Assembly: GCF_025628885.1 (NCBI RefSeq)
Contig: NZ_JAOTIF010000011.1
Span: 1-64,000, forward strand
Direction of reading: 5' to 3'
Source of the DNA: Paraflavisolibacter caeni
GTDB lineage: Bacteria; Bacteroidota; Bacteroidia; Chitinophagales; Chitinophagaceae
Length of the DNA stretch: 64,000 nucleotides
This document shows, one piece after another, positions 1 through 9,408 of the stretch. Each line of letters starts with the position of its first letter. Within the stretch, counting starts at the first letter, position 1. Under the pieces are notes generated by a model, which was not told the origin of the DNA, made no database searches, and saw nothing but the letters and a program-made list of their open reading frames with translations. Both the position numbers and the translations under genes were made by a program.

Positions 1-73
1 CCGAACAGAGAAGTTAAGCCCCCCATGGCCGATGGTACTGCACCCAAATGCGGGAGAGTAGGTAGCCGCCATT
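1..73 (+). rRNA. rrf: 5S ribosomal RNA, 3' part (5' end outside window)
   Basis: The first 73 bases match the conserved 3' two thirds of bacterial 5S rRNA: CCGAACAGAGAAGUUAAGCC, then GCCGAUGGUACUGC, then GCGGGAGAGUAGGU. The gene is cut by the window start, so an rRNA operon (16S-23S-5S) presumably lies to the left. The exact 3' end is estimated to within a few bases. It is followed directly by a strong terminator hairpin. Confidence 0.93.
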
Positions 74-84
74 CTTATTGCAAC

Positions 85-117
85 AGGCCTGTTCCCAGCG
101 AACAGGCCTTTGTATTT
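85..117 (+). terminator. Rho-independent terminator of the rRNA operon
   Basis: A perfect 10-bp stem (AGGCCTGTTC at 85-94 with GAACAGGCCT at 100-109) encloses a 5-base loop and is followed by a T-rich stretch. It lies about 12 bases after the 5S end, as expected for the end of an rRNA transcript. Confidence 0.85.
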
Positions 118-120
118 ATA

Positions 121-372
121 CCCCTCCCCAAATGCTCCCCAACCCTGCCGGAGTATGATCCGCTTTAATGATCTCTCAACAAGTTTTTTATACCCTAGTT
201 AATAAACTATTAATATATCCTGGATCTCAACACCTAAGGAAATTAAATGGTATTAATTCTGAAGTGTTTAAAATTACAGATAGATTAAATCTTCTAGTAA
301 TTGTTTCATTAAGAATCATAAGTAGACGATACACTTAACTCGCATGAAAAGTTTTACCGTCATGTATTAAAT
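121..372. other. AT-rich spacer without a convincing gene
   Basis: Spacer between the rRNA terminator and the rpsT terminator. It holds a 56-codon open frame (168-338, plus strand) with no recognisable similarity or start signal, which I do not accept as a gene. No promoter box or hairpin stands out. Confidence 0.5.
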
Positions 373-398
373 AAAAAAGGCACCTTATAAGGTGCCTT
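373..398 (-). terminator. Terminator of rpsT
   Basis: AAGGCACCTT (377-386) pairs perfectly with AAGGTGCCTT (389-398) around a 2-base centre. On the minus strand the stem is followed by six T residues (complement of 373-378). It lies 26 bases past the rpsT stop codon. Confidence 0.85.
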
Positions 399-423
399 AA
401 TAAAGTATATCAAACTTAACTAG

Positions 424-678
424 TTACGCTAAAGTGGTTACTCTCTTTGTTAATTTGCTTTTCAAATTACCTGCTTTATTTTTATGAATAACACCTCGCT
501 TAGCAAGTTTATCAATCATAGAAATAACTTCAGGCATTTTATCGCTAGCAGCAGCTTTATCTGTCAACGCTTTTAAATCTCTAATTGCGTTACGTGTGGT
601 TTTACCATAATAACGGTTACGTTCGCGGCGCTTTGCAGACTGACGCACATCTTTCTTTGTTGCCTTATGATTAGCCAT
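424..678 (-). CDS. rpsT: 30S ribosomal protein S20
   Basis: Small basic ribosomal protein of 84 residues that binds 16S rRNA in the 30S subunit. The sequence begins MANHKATKKDVRQSAKRRER, the usual S20 N-terminus, followed by a helical Lys/Arg-rich body. An upstream in-frame ATG at 711 would add 11 residues (MHTFADQIQEY), but the family starts at MANHK. A TAnnTTTG box at 706-699 would place the transcript start between the two ATGs, which also favours 678. The gene stands alone, with its own terminator. Confidence 0.96.
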   Translation of the reverse strand: MANHKATKKDVRQSAKRRERNRYYGKTTRNAIRDLKALTDKAAASDKMPEVISMIDKLAKRGVIHKNKAGNLKSKLTKRVTTLA

Positions 679-698
679 GTATTCTTGAATTTGGTCGG

Positions 699-706
699 CA
701 AAAGTA
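699..706 (-). promoter_or_regulatory. Candidate -7 box of rpsT
   Basis: The minus strand reads TACTTTTG, an exact match to the Bacteroidota -7 consensus TAnnTTTG. It would start transcription about 14 bases before the chosen ATG. No clear -33 TTTG was found at the usual spacing. Confidence 0.45.
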
Positions 707-1016
707 TGCATTTTATTTTAAAATAACTAAATTGCTTTGTGTATTTTTTATAAAAAATTGCAAAGGATTTAATACTTGTTTAAAATGCATTGTGATTATA
801 ATTATGTGTTTGCTTTTGCTTTTAAGACTAATATTTGTTTCGATTATAGACTAATAAGTTGATAAATATTTTTGATTAGGCTGATTTTCTTCTTAATCTT
901 TATTTTATTTGTTGGTTTTTTAAAAATAAAATAAATGAACCGCTGATTAAAATCATGTTTATAATATTTTAGACGATATTTGCATCCCAATTTTTAATGT
1001 GTAAACTCTCCTTTCA
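707..1016. other. Divergent AT-rich intergenic region rpsT / sucA
   Basis: About 310 bases of strongly AT-rich sequence between divergently transcribed rpsT and sucA. It must carry the sucA promoter, but I find no exact TAnnTTTG box with a -33 partner. No ORF or stable hairpin was recognised. Confidence 0.5.
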
Positions 1017-3764
1017 ATGAAGGATTTTTCCTACATCACCCATTCGCATCCGGCTTTTATTGAAAATCTGTATAATGATTTCCTTCAAAATCCGGAAAGT
1101 ATCGATCCAGAGTATAGAAAATTTTTTGAAGGTTTTGATTTCGCAATTTCTAATGCACAAAATGGCAAAGTAAGTGAAACTGTAGTTTCTGAACCATCTG
1201 TTGATTCTAGCCAATTAAACAAAGAATTTGCTGTTTATAACCTGATTCAAGCTTACAGAAAGAAAGGTCATCTTATTGCAAAGACAAATCCTATTAGAGA
1301 ACGTAAGGATAGAGGTGCTCATCTTGAGCTCAAATATTTTGGCCTAACTGAAGGTGATTTGCAACAATCTTTTGCTGCTGGGCAGTTTATAGGTTTAGGA
1401 ATAGCAACGCTACAGCAAATCTTAGATAGATTACAGCAGATATACTCTAAGCATATTGGAGTAGAATACCAGTATATTACTAAGCCAAATCGTCTTGAAT
1501 GGCTTGAAAAGGAAATTGAAACGACAATGCAACAGCCATTGTCAATAAGTTCAAAGCGCCGTGTTCTGGATAAATTAAATCAAGGAGTCATTTTTGAAAA
1601 GTTCCTCCATACTAAATATATTGGTCAAAAGCGCTTTTCTTTAGAAGGTGGTGAAACAACGATTGCAGCTTTAGATGCAATTATAAATACTGCTGCTGAA
1701 AATAATGTGCAGGAAGTTGTTATAGGAATGGCACATAGAGGTCGTCTTAATGTTTTAGCCAATACGCTGGGTAAAACGTATGAACAAATATTCAGTGAGT
1801 TTGAAGGTACTGCTATTCCAGATCAAACAATGGGAAGCGGTGATGTGAAATATCATATGGGTTACAGTAGTGATGTAACAGCTAGCAATGGTAACCAGAT
1901 TCACCTTAAATTGATGCCCAATCCTTCACACCTTGAAGCTGTCGATCCTCTTGTTCTTGGCTTTTCCAGGGCAAAAGCCGATGTAATATATGGTTCTGAG
2001 TTCGATTCTGTATTGCCTATTCTTATACATGGTGATGCCTCTATTGCTGGGCAAGGAATAATCTATGAAATATTGCAGATGAGTGGATTGAAGGGATATT
2101 TTACTGGCGGCACCATTCATTTCATTATCAATAATCAGATTGGTTTTACTACAGACTTTGACGATGCGAGAAGTGCTGATTATAGTACATCTGTAGCAGC
2201 TATGGTTCAAGCACCTGTTCTTCACGTGAATGGTGATGATCCAGAAGCTGTAATTCGCTGTGTCGAGATTGCAACACGCTACCGCCAGGAATTCAACTCC
2301 GACATTTTTGTTGACATGGTATGTTATCGTCGCCATGGTCATAATGAAGGAGATGATCCAAAGTTTACGCAGCCTGCTCTATATGCTTTAATTGATAAGC
2401 ATGCAAATCCTCGAGAAACCTATGTACAATACCTCCTTAAAAATGGAGAGTCTGAAGCTCAGGAACTTGCTAAGGAGATGGAGAAAAAGTTCTGGAGTGA
2501 TTTACAGGAACGTCTGGATGAAGTAAAACAAAATCCTTTACCTTATAATTATCAGCAGCCAGAATTATGGTGGCGAAGTCTGCGTAAAGCTACAGTTGAA
2601 GACTTTGATCAATCGCCAGCAACAGCTATTAGTGAAGATCAATTTGGAAAATTATTTAATCATTTAATGCAATGGCCTGAAGGTTTTAAACCATTGCGTA
2701 AAGTGGAAAAGCTGTTACAGGATAAGGTGAAGTTATTCGAAACAGAGCAGAAAGTTGATTGGGCTACGGGTGAACTTTTAGCATATGCAAGTTTGCTTGT
2801 AGATGGCAAGGATGTACGTATGAGCGGACAAGACGTTAAGCGTGGTACATTTTCTCATCGTCATGCTGTGATTTATGATGAAACTAATAACAAAGAATAT
2901 AACCGTCTAAATAACATACAAGAACAGCAAGGTCAGTTTAGAATTTATAATTCTCTGTTAAGTGAATATGCAGTTCTTGGATTTGAATATGGTTATGCTT
3001 TGGCAAATCCCAATGCACTGGTTTTATGGGAAGCTCAGTTCGGGGACTTTGCTAATGGCGCTCAAATTATAATAGATCAATTTATTTCGTCTGCTGAAAC
3101 AAAATGGCAACGGATGAATGGCTTGGTGATGCTGCTCCCTCACGGTTATGAAGGTCAAGGACCAGAGCACTCTAGCGCTCGTTTGGAACGTTTCCTGCAA
3201 TTATGTGCAGAGTTGAATATAGTAGTGACAAATATTACTACTGCAGCTAACCTCTTTCATGCATTACGCCGTCAGTTGACTTGGCCATTCAGAAAGCCGA
3301 TGGTGAACTTTTCACCTAAAGCTAATCTGCGTTTAACCAATACTTATTCTCATATCAGTCAGTTTACTGAAGGTGGCTTCAAGGAAGTAATCGATGATAC
3401 TTTTGTTCAGAATGCTGAGCAAGTGAGGAAAGTTTTGTTCTGTAGTGGTAAAGTTTATTATGACCTGGCAGAAAGGCAACAAAAAGAAAATCATACAGAT
3501 GTAGCGATTATTCGAATAGAGCAACTATACCCATTGCCTCATAAGCAACTGGATGCCCTGTATCAGAAATATAGCAATGCTACTTGGTTCTGGGTTCAGG
3601 AAGAGCCCCTGAATATGGGCGCAGCTGCATTTTTGCAAATGCATTTAAAAGGCATTAATTACGGAATTATCAGTCGCCAGCCAAGTGCTGCTACTGCAAC
3701 TGGTTATTCAAAAGTACATGCACAGGAACAAGCTGAGATAGTAGAAACAGCCTTTTCTGTATAG
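1017..3764 (+). CDS. sucA: 2-oxoglutarate dehydrogenase E1 component
   Basis: Thiamine-diphosphate-dependent E1 of the 2-oxoglutarate dehydrogenase complex, which decarboxylates 2-oxoglutarate and passes the succinyl group to the lipoyl arm of E2 (TCA cycle, cytoplasm). The 915-aa length is typical of the family. Visible landmarks are the N-terminal SYITHSHPAFIENLYNDF segment, GMAHRGRLNVLAN near residue 238, NNQIGFTT near 371, YRRHGHNEGDDP near 436 and HGYEGQGPEHSSARLERF near 709. It is followed after 123 bp by the E2 gene. No E3 (dihydrolipoamide dehydrogenase) gene is present in the window. The family assignment is certain. Confidence 0.97.
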   Translation: MKDFSYITHSHPAFIENLYNDFLQNPESIDPEYRKFFEGFDFAISNAQNGKVSETVVSEPSVDSSQLNKEFAVYNLIQAYRKKGHLIAKTNPIRERKDRGAHLELKYFGLTEGDLQQSFAAGQFIGLGIATLQQILDRLQQIYSKHIGVEYQYITKPNRLEWLEKEIETTMQQPLSISSKRRVLDKLNQGVIFEKFLHTKYIGQKRFSLEGGETTIAALDAIINTAAENNVQEVVIGMAHRGRLNVLANTLGKTYEQIFSEFEGTAIPDQTMGSGDVKYHMGYSSDVTASNGNQIHLKLMPNPSHLEAVDPLVLGFSRAKADVIYGSEFDSVLPILIHGDASIAGQGIIYEILQMSGLKGYFTGGTIHFIINNQIGFTTDFDDARSADYSTSVAAMVQAPVLHVNGDDPEAVIRCVEIATRYRQEFNSDIFVDMVCYRRHGHNEGDDPKFTQPALYALIDKHANPRETYVQYLLKNGESEAQELAKEMEKKFWSDLQERLDEVKQNPLPYNYQQPELWWRSLRKATVEDFDQSPATAISEDQFGKLFNHLMQWPEGFKPLRKVEKLLQDKVKLFETEQKVDWATGELLAYASLLVDGKDVRMSGQDVKRGTFSHRHAVIYDETNNKEYNRLNNIQEQQGQFRIYNSLLSEYAVLGFEYGYALANPNALVLWEAQFGDFANGAQIIIDQFISSAETKWQRMNGLVMLLPHGYEGQGPEHSSARLERFLQLCAELNIVVTNITTAANLFHALRRQLTWPFRKPMVNFSPKANLRLTNTYSHISQFTEGGFKEVIDDTFVQNAEQVRKVLFCSGKVYYDLAERQQKENHTDVAIIRIEQLYPLPHKQLDALYQKYSNATWFWVQEEPLNMGAAAFLQMHLKGINYGIISRQPSAATATGYSKVHAQEQAEIVETAFSV

Positions 3765-3887
3765 TATAAATGCTGTTTAAGCTGAATATGGCAGGTGAGA
3801 AGCAAATCTTTAGATTTATGCTATGGCAGCTAATGAATAGAATTACTAATGCTGGAAACATAAATAATAAATCAGAAATAAGTTTTT

Positions 3888-5129
3888 ATGATCGATATTA
3901 AAGTTCCTACAGTAGGAGAGTCTATCAATGAAGTGACTCTGGTTAAATGGCTAAAGAAAGATGGTGACTATGTGCAGAGAGATGAAGTAATTGCTGAACT
4001 TGAAAGTGAAAAAGCAACTTTCGAGGTTAATGCAGAACAGGCGGGTATTTTGAAGGTTGTAGGAAAAGAAGGTGATACACTGAACATTGGTGATGTCGTA
4101 GCACAAATTGATGAAACTGCAGCAAAGCCCATAGGAGATCAACAGCCCCAGGTACAACCAGCTGCTTCGGAAGCTGCTCCTAAACAGGATGCAAAGGCTC
4201 AGGCCCAACCCGCGCCAGCTCCAACGGCGCCCGCTTTACAAGGCGATATTAAAGCTACGCCTGTTGCATCGGCAATTATTGCAGATAAAAAAGTAGATCC
4301 CAAAACTATTCAGCCTAGTGGTTACAATGGTAAAATTCTGAAGGATGATGTATTACTGGCATTAAGCCACCCAGGTTTAAAGCCAGGAGTGCAGCCTTAT
4401 GGGCGTGAAGAGCGTCGCGACAAAATGAGTCCATTGCGCCGTACGGTCTCTCGTCGCTTAGTAGAAGCAAAGAATACAACGGCTATGCTCACTACTTTTA
4501 ATGAAGTAGATATGAGTCGAATCATGGCGATTCGTGCTGCCAACAAAGACAAGTTCAAGGAGACTCATGGAGTTAACCTTGGTTTTATGAGCTTTTTTAC
4601 CAAAGCTTGCTGTATTGCTTTACAGGAGTGGCCTTCAGTAAATGCTTATATTGATGGCGATTCAATAGTCTCCCATGATTACTGCGATATTTCTATTGCT
4701 GTATCAGCTCCAAAAGGTTTAGTCGTGCCAGTAATCCGTAATGCAGAAAGCATGAGCATGGCTGAAATAGAAAAGAAAGTTGTTGAACTGGCAGGAAAGG
4801 CTAGAGATAATAAGCTGAGCATGGAGGAAATGCAGGGTGGAACATTTACTATAACCAATGGCGGTGTATTCGGATCATTGATGTCAACACCTATCATTAA
4901 TATTCCTCAGTCGGCTATTTTGGGGATGCATAAAATTCAGGAACGTCCAATGGTAGTCAATGGTGAAATTGTGGTACGTCCGATGATGTATTTAGCACTG
5001 AGTTATGATCACAGAATTATCGATGGCCGCGAATCCGTAAGTTTCTTAGTGCGTGTAAAAGAGTTGCTAGAGAACCCTGAAATGTTATTAGTTGGTAAAG
5101 ATCCAATGAAAGCATTATTACAGCTCTAA
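3888..5129 (+). CDS. sucB: 2-oxoglutarate dehydrogenase E2, dihydrolipoyl succinyltransferase
   Basis: E2 core of the same complex (413 aa). It has an N-terminal lipoyl domain (about 1-75) with the lipoylated lysine in [11 protein letters not shown] (K42), a Pro/Ala-rich linker (about 88-120), a peripheral subunit-binding domain (about 122-160) and a C-terminal acyltransferase domain (about 175-413). The catalytic motif is DHRIIDG, with His375 and Asp379. Pairing with sucA gives the substrate assignment (succinyl rather than acetyl transfer). A strong terminator begins 27 bp after the stop. Confidence 0.96.
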   Translation: MIDIKVPTVGESINEVTLVKWLKKDGDYVQRDEVIAELESEKATFEVNAEQAGILKVVGKEGDTLNIGDVVAQIDETAAKPIGDQQPQVQPAASEAAPKQDAKAQAQPAPAPTAPALQGDIKATPVASAIIADKKVDPKTIQPSGYNGKILKDDVLLALSHPGLKPGVQPYGREERRDKMSPLRRTVSRRLVEAKNTTAMLTTFNEVDMSRIMAIRAANKDKFKETHGVNLGFMSFFTKACCIALQEWPSVNAYIDGDSIVSHDYCDISIAVSAPKGLVVPVIRNAESMSMAEIEKKVVELAGKARDNKLSMEEMQGGTFTITNGGVFGSLMSTPIINIPQSAILGMHKIQERPMVVNGEIVVRPMMYLALSYDHRIIDGRESVSFLVRVKELLENPEMLLVGKDPMKALLQL

Positions 5130-5156
5130 TCATCAAAATAAATAGAATAAATGACT

Positions 5157-5187
5157 AAAGCGATTGTAGTTTTACAATCGCTTTTTT
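5157..5187 (+). terminator. Terminator of sucAB
   Basis: A perfect 12-bp stem (AAAGCGATTGTA at 5157-5168 with TACAATCGCTTT at 5173-5184) has a 4-base GTTT loop and runs straight into T residues. It overlaps the first in-frame ATG (5151) of the next ORF, which argues that this ATG is not the start. Confidence 0.9.
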
Positions 5188-5195
5188 GTTTCAAC

Positions 5196-6368
5196 ATGTT
5201 TGCGCAATCTTATCTTCATTCTGCAGTTCAAATTATAAAGGAATATAACGGAGAGGAACCTTTAGCTTCTTTCCTTAAAAAGTATTTTAATACGCATAAA
5301 AAATTTGGCTCTAGAGACCGAAAAAATATCACACATCTGTGTTACTGTTATTTCCGCTTAGGAAAGGTTTTGGTAAGTTTAGAAATAGGAGAAAGAGTAC
5401 TTGCAGCATTATATTTATGTAATCAGGTTAGTAATCCCATTTTAGCTTTGGTAAAACCTCAATGGAATGATTCCGTATCCATGGCTAAGAAAGAGAAACT
5501 TACAATCATTCAGCAGGACCTACCATTTGATGTAGCAGATATCTTTCCTTTTCAAGTAGATCTTTCACCTGAAATTGATTACTTACCTTTCGCTTCTTCA
5601 TTTCTAGAACAACCAGATACATATCTCCGCATAAGACCAGGCAAGGTTTCTTTAGTTCAAAACAAATTAAAAAAGGCTGAAATTCCTTACTCAATCATCT
5701 CTAATTATTGCTTGGCTGTTTCACCGTCGACTAAACTAGAAGCCCACTTGCAAATTAATAATGATGTAGTGGTGCAGGATGTCAATTCGCAAAAAGTATT
5801 GGTACCTTTAGTAGAATATATAAAAGATACCAATAAAAGTATAAAAGCTTGGGATTGCTGCGCAGCAAGTGGGGGAAAGTCCATTCTTCTAAAAGATACT
5901 TTTCCTAACAGTCTGATTACAGTATCTGACATAAGGGAGTCCATTATTTTTAACCTGCGTAAACGTTTCAAGGAAGCTGGTATTTCTAATTTCCATTGGT
6001 TTGTGGCGGATGTCGCTAATCCACAATTCACTCATAATAAGTTGTACGATCTTGTTATTTGCGATGCTCCATGCAGTGGATCCGGAACATGGGGTAGGAC
6101 ACCAGAACAGCTCTATTTCTTTACAGAGGATAAGATTAATCATTATGCTTCTTTACAAAAAAAGATTGTATTGAATGCAAGTCAATATCTAAAGAAAGGT
6201 GGACTGTTTTTATATATTACTTGTTCTGTCTTCAAAGAAGAAAATGAAGGTGTTGTAGAATTTATCCAACAGAAGAGTTCGTTACAGATTGTAAGTAAAC
6301 ATTATTTTGCTGGTTATCAACAAAAAGCTGACACTCTTTTTGCTGCTTTATTTGTTAAGCAGGCTTAA
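5196..6368 (+). CDS. RsmB/NOP2/Sun-family RNA (cytosine-C5)-methyltransferase
   Basis: S-adenosylmethionine-dependent RNA m5C methyltransferase, 390 aa from the chosen start. Motifs are the SAM site WDCCAASGGKSILLKD, motif IV DAPCSGSGTWGR with one of the two family cysteines, and YITCSVFKEEN with the TCS catalytic cysteine. A partly degenerate RNA-binding-like N-terminal half precedes the catalytic domain. An ATG at 5151 would give 405 aa, but the sucB terminator hairpin covers those codons, so MFAQSYLHSAVQII at 5196 is preferred. The likely substrate is rRNA; the exact position cannot be told from sequence. Confidence 0.88.
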   Translation: MFAQSYLHSAVQIIKEYNGEEPLASFLKKYFNTHKKFGSRDRKNITHLCYCYFRLGKVLVSLEIGERVLAALYLCNQVSNPILALVKPQWNDSVSMAKKEKLTIIQQDLPFDVADIFPFQVDLSPEIDYLPFASSFLEQPDTYLRIRPGKVSLVQNKLKKAEIPYSIISNYCLAVSPSTKLEAHLQINNDVVVQDVNSQKVLVPLVEYIKDTNKSIKAWDCCAASGGKSILLKDTFPNSLITVSDIRESIIFNLRKRFKEAGISNFHWFVADVANPQFTHNKLYDLVICDAPCSGSGTWGRTPEQLYFFTEDKINHYASLQKKIVLNASQYLKKGGLFLYITCSVFKEENEGVVEFIQQKSSLQIVSKHYFAGYQQKADTLFAALFVKQA

Positions 6369-6392
6369 ATAGGATCAAAATAAAAGTAATAA

Positions 6393-7337
6393 TTACCTTT
6401 CTCTTCCTTGTCCAAATTTCACAAGTAGTCCAACGCCAACAAGTGATTTAACTTGTAAGGCTGGTGACGTTCCATTGTCTCCAAATAGTCTGGTATCATC
6501 GTCATAAATAAAGTCTAAGTTCCAACTGGCAGAGAGCACATTACTTAGCTTTACTGAAAAAATATTGGAAAAGAATAAGTCAACATTTTGAGGATTGTGC
6601 CTGTAATTAGAGAATATATCAAGCCGACCTTTATAGGTCAGAACTTTGTTTATATCTTTTAGATAGTTCGCTGTTAAAAATGCACCTAGTTCAAATTTAC
6701 TGTGTTCACCTGGATCTACGCCATAAAATCCTTTGGCTGAAATGCTATCATTTTTTACAATTACCCAGCGAGCAGTAACTGGCGATATAAATATTGATAA
6801 ATCTGAGTTAGGTCTATAATCAAACCCCGGACTAATTAAAATGTTAGCTGGTGATAAAAATGCAGAAGCAAAAGTTTTTACATTAGTAGAATAGGTATAG
6901 CCCTTAAAAAACTGAGTACGGAAATTAAATAGACCAGACAAATTCCATTTTGATGAAATCGCATAACCATATTTGGAAACAATATCAAAACGGTCATCAT
7001 TCTTTCTGCTACCGAGGCTTGTCGTGCGTAAAAAACCAAAATTGAAATCGAGTGTATTATCCCAACTATGCCTGTCCTTTTGATAAAAAGCAAACAAGCT
7101 TAGTATAGATGTTATTGTAAGGCTAAACTCGTCACCACCAGCAGCCCAATTGCGCAATGAACCTTGTGCCAGGTTAAGGTTATATAAACCTCCTATTCTC
7201 CATATTTTCGGAAGTGTATCCTTAGGGTCTTTTTGTATGACTCTGCCTGATTCAGCTTGAAGTTTTTTGACTGTTGTATCCTGTGCTACTGCCATGTAAC
7301 TAACCAACAGTAGGAAAAAAAATACATTCTTTTTCAT
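6393..7337 (-). CDS. DUF3078 family outer-membrane-like protein
   Basis: A 314-aa exported protein with a signal peptide (about 1-18, ending AVAQ). The WRIGGLYNLNLAQGSLRNWAAGG region and the alternating aromatic strands after it are typical of DUF3078 proteins of Bacteroidota, which are predicted beta-barrel proteins of unknown function. It converges on the methyltransferase gene with only 24 bp between the stops. A 10-bp inverted repeat sits 6 bases upstream of its ATG. Confidence 0.8.
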   Translation of the reverse strand: MKKNVFFFLLLVSYMAVAQDTTVKKLQAESGRVIQKDPKDTLPKIWRIGGLYNLNLAQGSLRNWAAGGDEFSLTITSILSLFAFYQKDRHSWDNTLDFNFGFLRTTSLGSRKNDDRFDIVSKYGYAISSKWNLSGLFNFRTQFFKGYTYSTNVKTFASAFLSPANILISPGFDYRPNSDLSIFISPVTARWVIVKNDSISAKGFYGVDPGEHSKFELGAFLTANYLKDINKVLTYKGRLDIFSNYRHNPQNVDLFFSNIFSVKLSNVLSASWNLDFIYDDDTRLFGDNGTSPALQVKSLVGVGLLVKFGQGRER

Positions 7338-7343
7338 GCTGAA

Positions 7344-7369
7344 GTTTTATCGAAGTTACTCGATAAAAC
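7344..7369 (-). promoter_or_regulatory. Inverted repeat directly upstream of the DUF3078 start
   Basis: GTTTTATCGA (7344-7353) and TCGATAAAAC (7360-7369) form a perfect 10-bp inverted repeat around AGTTAC, 6 bases before the start codon at 7337. It could be an operator or a 5'-UTR hairpin masking the start. It lacks the T-run expected of a terminator for the upstream subtilase gene. Confidence 0.45.
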
Positions 7370-7428
7370 ATGGTTGTTGGTCAATTTATTTAAAAGATTT
7401 ATAATCAGTGTGATTTTAATGTCTTAGT

Positions 7429-9402
7429 TCACTTTGCAATAATTAACTCCTTCGTCTCCAATAAATCATTGTCCTTATATACACTAACAAAGTATTTGCC
7501 GTTGGCAAGCTGGGGGGCATCTATTATATAATTAAAGGAGCCTTCAGGTTTGGTTTCCTTGCGTGTAAAAACAGTTTGTCCGGCAGCGTTAAATACTACT
7601 ATTTTTAAATTGCTTATTGCTTCATCAAATGCAGTTTGAACAGTGAACTTTCCTGGTGTAGGATTGGGAAAAACATTGATTTGGTTTAGGACGTCACATG
7701 ATGTTTGTACGTTCACTGAAACCGTATCAAGGTAAACTGCTAATAATGAACTGGAGGTTGTGTCTATTATTTGGTGGATACGGTAAAAGATCGGGCCAGA
7801 ATCAATTCTAGTTAGTATATCTGTCAATTCGTAGTTTCGAGTAGACAAGACCGTACCTGTGCCAGAAAACTCAGCGATTATTTTAAACGTAGAATCGTTT
7901 AAAGTTTTACGCTCTATCGCGTATTTCATGGCTGATACATCTTTACTTTTCCATTTGATGGTGGTTCGGCAGTTGTTGAATGATGCGGTGGCTGTAGCAA
8001 ATTGTTTGAGCAGGATAGCTACGGCTTTCTTAACATCGGGAACGCCATAGCCTATTCTATCATCCGGGTTTGAGGCCATGCTTCCAGATTGACGTAAAGC
8101 ATTAATAATAGTCATGTTGTTATACTCCTGGAATCCCTGCCACAGGCATGTTGCCAATCCTGCTATAATTGGGCAGGCGAATGAAGTGCCATTTCCTGTG
8201 CCTAAAGTATTATTGGGCAATTGAACCCATGTGCCGGCCCCCACTGCCACCACATCCGGCTTTATCTGCCCGTCAGAGGAGGGACCATAGCTTGAAAATA
8301 CAGCCGGTTGTTCATTTGTTGTCACTGCACCAACAGCCAGAACGCTGTCTCCATCAGCCGGCGTAGAAAGATATTTCCAACGATCATTTCCTTCATTACC
8401 AATTGCATTTACTACAAGTATTCCTTTTCGTGCAGCTAGATCAGCTCCACGAGCTGCAATGGTGATATTTCCATTCATATCAGCGTAGGTGTGATTTAAC
8501 TGCGGATTGTCGAACTGGAAATAGCCTAATGAAGAAGAAATTACATCTCCTCCTGCGCTATCAATTTTTTCAGCGCCACAAACCCAATCATGCTCTTCAA
8601 TTGGGAATTCGGTAATAGAATTCTCTGTTCGATATAAATAAAAATTCGCTTTAGGTGCAGTTCCTACAAAATAGCCGGGAATATTTCCTGCAATAATTGA
8701 AAGGCATTCCATTCCATGTTCATGATCATCTTCAACAGTAGCATTATTTGTTACAAAGTCCCAGGTTCCTAATACCTGGTTATTTGCGTTAATGCTGTCA
8801 AATGCATTTAGTAAAGTATAATTCTGAAAACCAGCATCCAACATACCTATGATCATTCCATGGCCGCGTAGACCGATATTATGAAGGAATTCACCATTAT
8901 GAATATGAACTTGGTTATATGCTCTTCCGTAATCAAAATAATTGTAAGTGATTTTTGACTCTTTTAATGGTTTTAATCGGTTTCTTTTAGAGGATTTTTT
9001 TCCTAAAAGAGCAATTCCTGTATCATGGTTTTGTAATAAGCGACTTGCTATTAAAGATGAGGAAGCTACGAATGGAAATAAGGAGATCCTGTTTAGTGCA
9101 GAAATATTTGGTATCTGAATAGATACCTGGTTCAGCCATTTGGATGCATTTAAAATTGTTATCCCTTGTACTGATCGAAGGCTATCAATATATGCAGGAG
9201 ATATTGGTAAGTCTGTGCTATCAAGAGCAATTGCATACCGTTTGCGACGGTCTATGGCTCGCTGAGAAAGAAATGCTGAAGGATTGGAAAGTGTAAATCT
9301 CGAATTGTCTTTATTAGTAAATCGAACGAGATACTTTTGGCCGCTGGCCAAATTTGCTGATAAAAAAAATATCAGCAATAATCCAAACTTCAGAACGTGC
9401 AT
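7429..9402 (-). CDS. Subtilisin-like S8 serine protease with T9SS C-terminal sorting domain
   Basis: A 657-aa secreted protease. A signal peptide (about 1-21) is followed by a propeptide-like segment. The S8 catalytic domain has Asp189 (GMLDAG), His229 (DDHEHGME), oxyanion Asn336 (AIGNEGN) and Ser407 (GTGNGTSFACP), so the triad is intact. The last 80 or so residues (INVFPNPTPGKFTV onward, ending KELIIAK) form a Por-secretion-tail type A sorting domain. It is probably exported through the type IX system and attached to or released from the cell surface. It lies 6 bp downstream of a lipoprotein gene and is probably co-transcribed with it. Confidence 0.93.
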   Translation of the reverse strand: MHVLKFGLLLIFFLSANLASGQKYLVRFTNKDNSRFTLSNPSAFLSQRAIDRRKRYAIALDSTDLPISPAYIDSLRSVQGITILNASKWLNQVSIQIPNISALNRISLFPFVASSSLIASRLLQNHDTGIALLGKKSSKRNRLKPLKESKITYNYFDYGRAYNQVHIHNGEFLHNIGLRGHGMIIGMLDAGFQNYTLLNAFDSINANNQVLGTWDFVTNNATVEDDHEHGMECLSIIAGNIPGYFVGTAPKANFYLYRTENSITEFPIEEHDWVCGAEKIDSAGGDVISSSLGYFQFDNPQLNHTYADMNGNITIAARGADLAARKGILVVNAIGNEGNDRWKYLSTPADGDSVLAVGAVTTNEQPAVFSSYGPSSDGQIKPDVVAVGAGTWVQLPNNTLGTGNGTSFACPIIAGLATCLWQGFQEYNNMTIINALRQSGSMASNPDDRIGYGVPDVKKAVAILLKQFATATASFNNCRTTIKWKSKDVSAMKYAIERKTLNDSTFKIIAEFSGTGTVLSTRNYELTDILTRIDSGPIFYRIHQIIDTTSSSLLAVYLDTVSVNVQTSCDVLNQINVFPNPTPGKFTVQTAFDEAISNLKIVVFNAAGQTVFTRKETKPEGSFNYIIDAPQLANGKYFVSVYKDNDLLETKELIIAK

Positions 9403-9408
9403 TTTTAA

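Noticed and set aside
168-338. 56-codon ORF in the rRNA/rpsT spacer
   Set aside because: AT-rich, no recognised similarity, no promoter box or ribosome-binding signal; compatible with chance.
1926-2342. 138-codon minus-strand ORF inside sucA
   Set aside because: Antisense shadow of an unmistakable, full-length gene.
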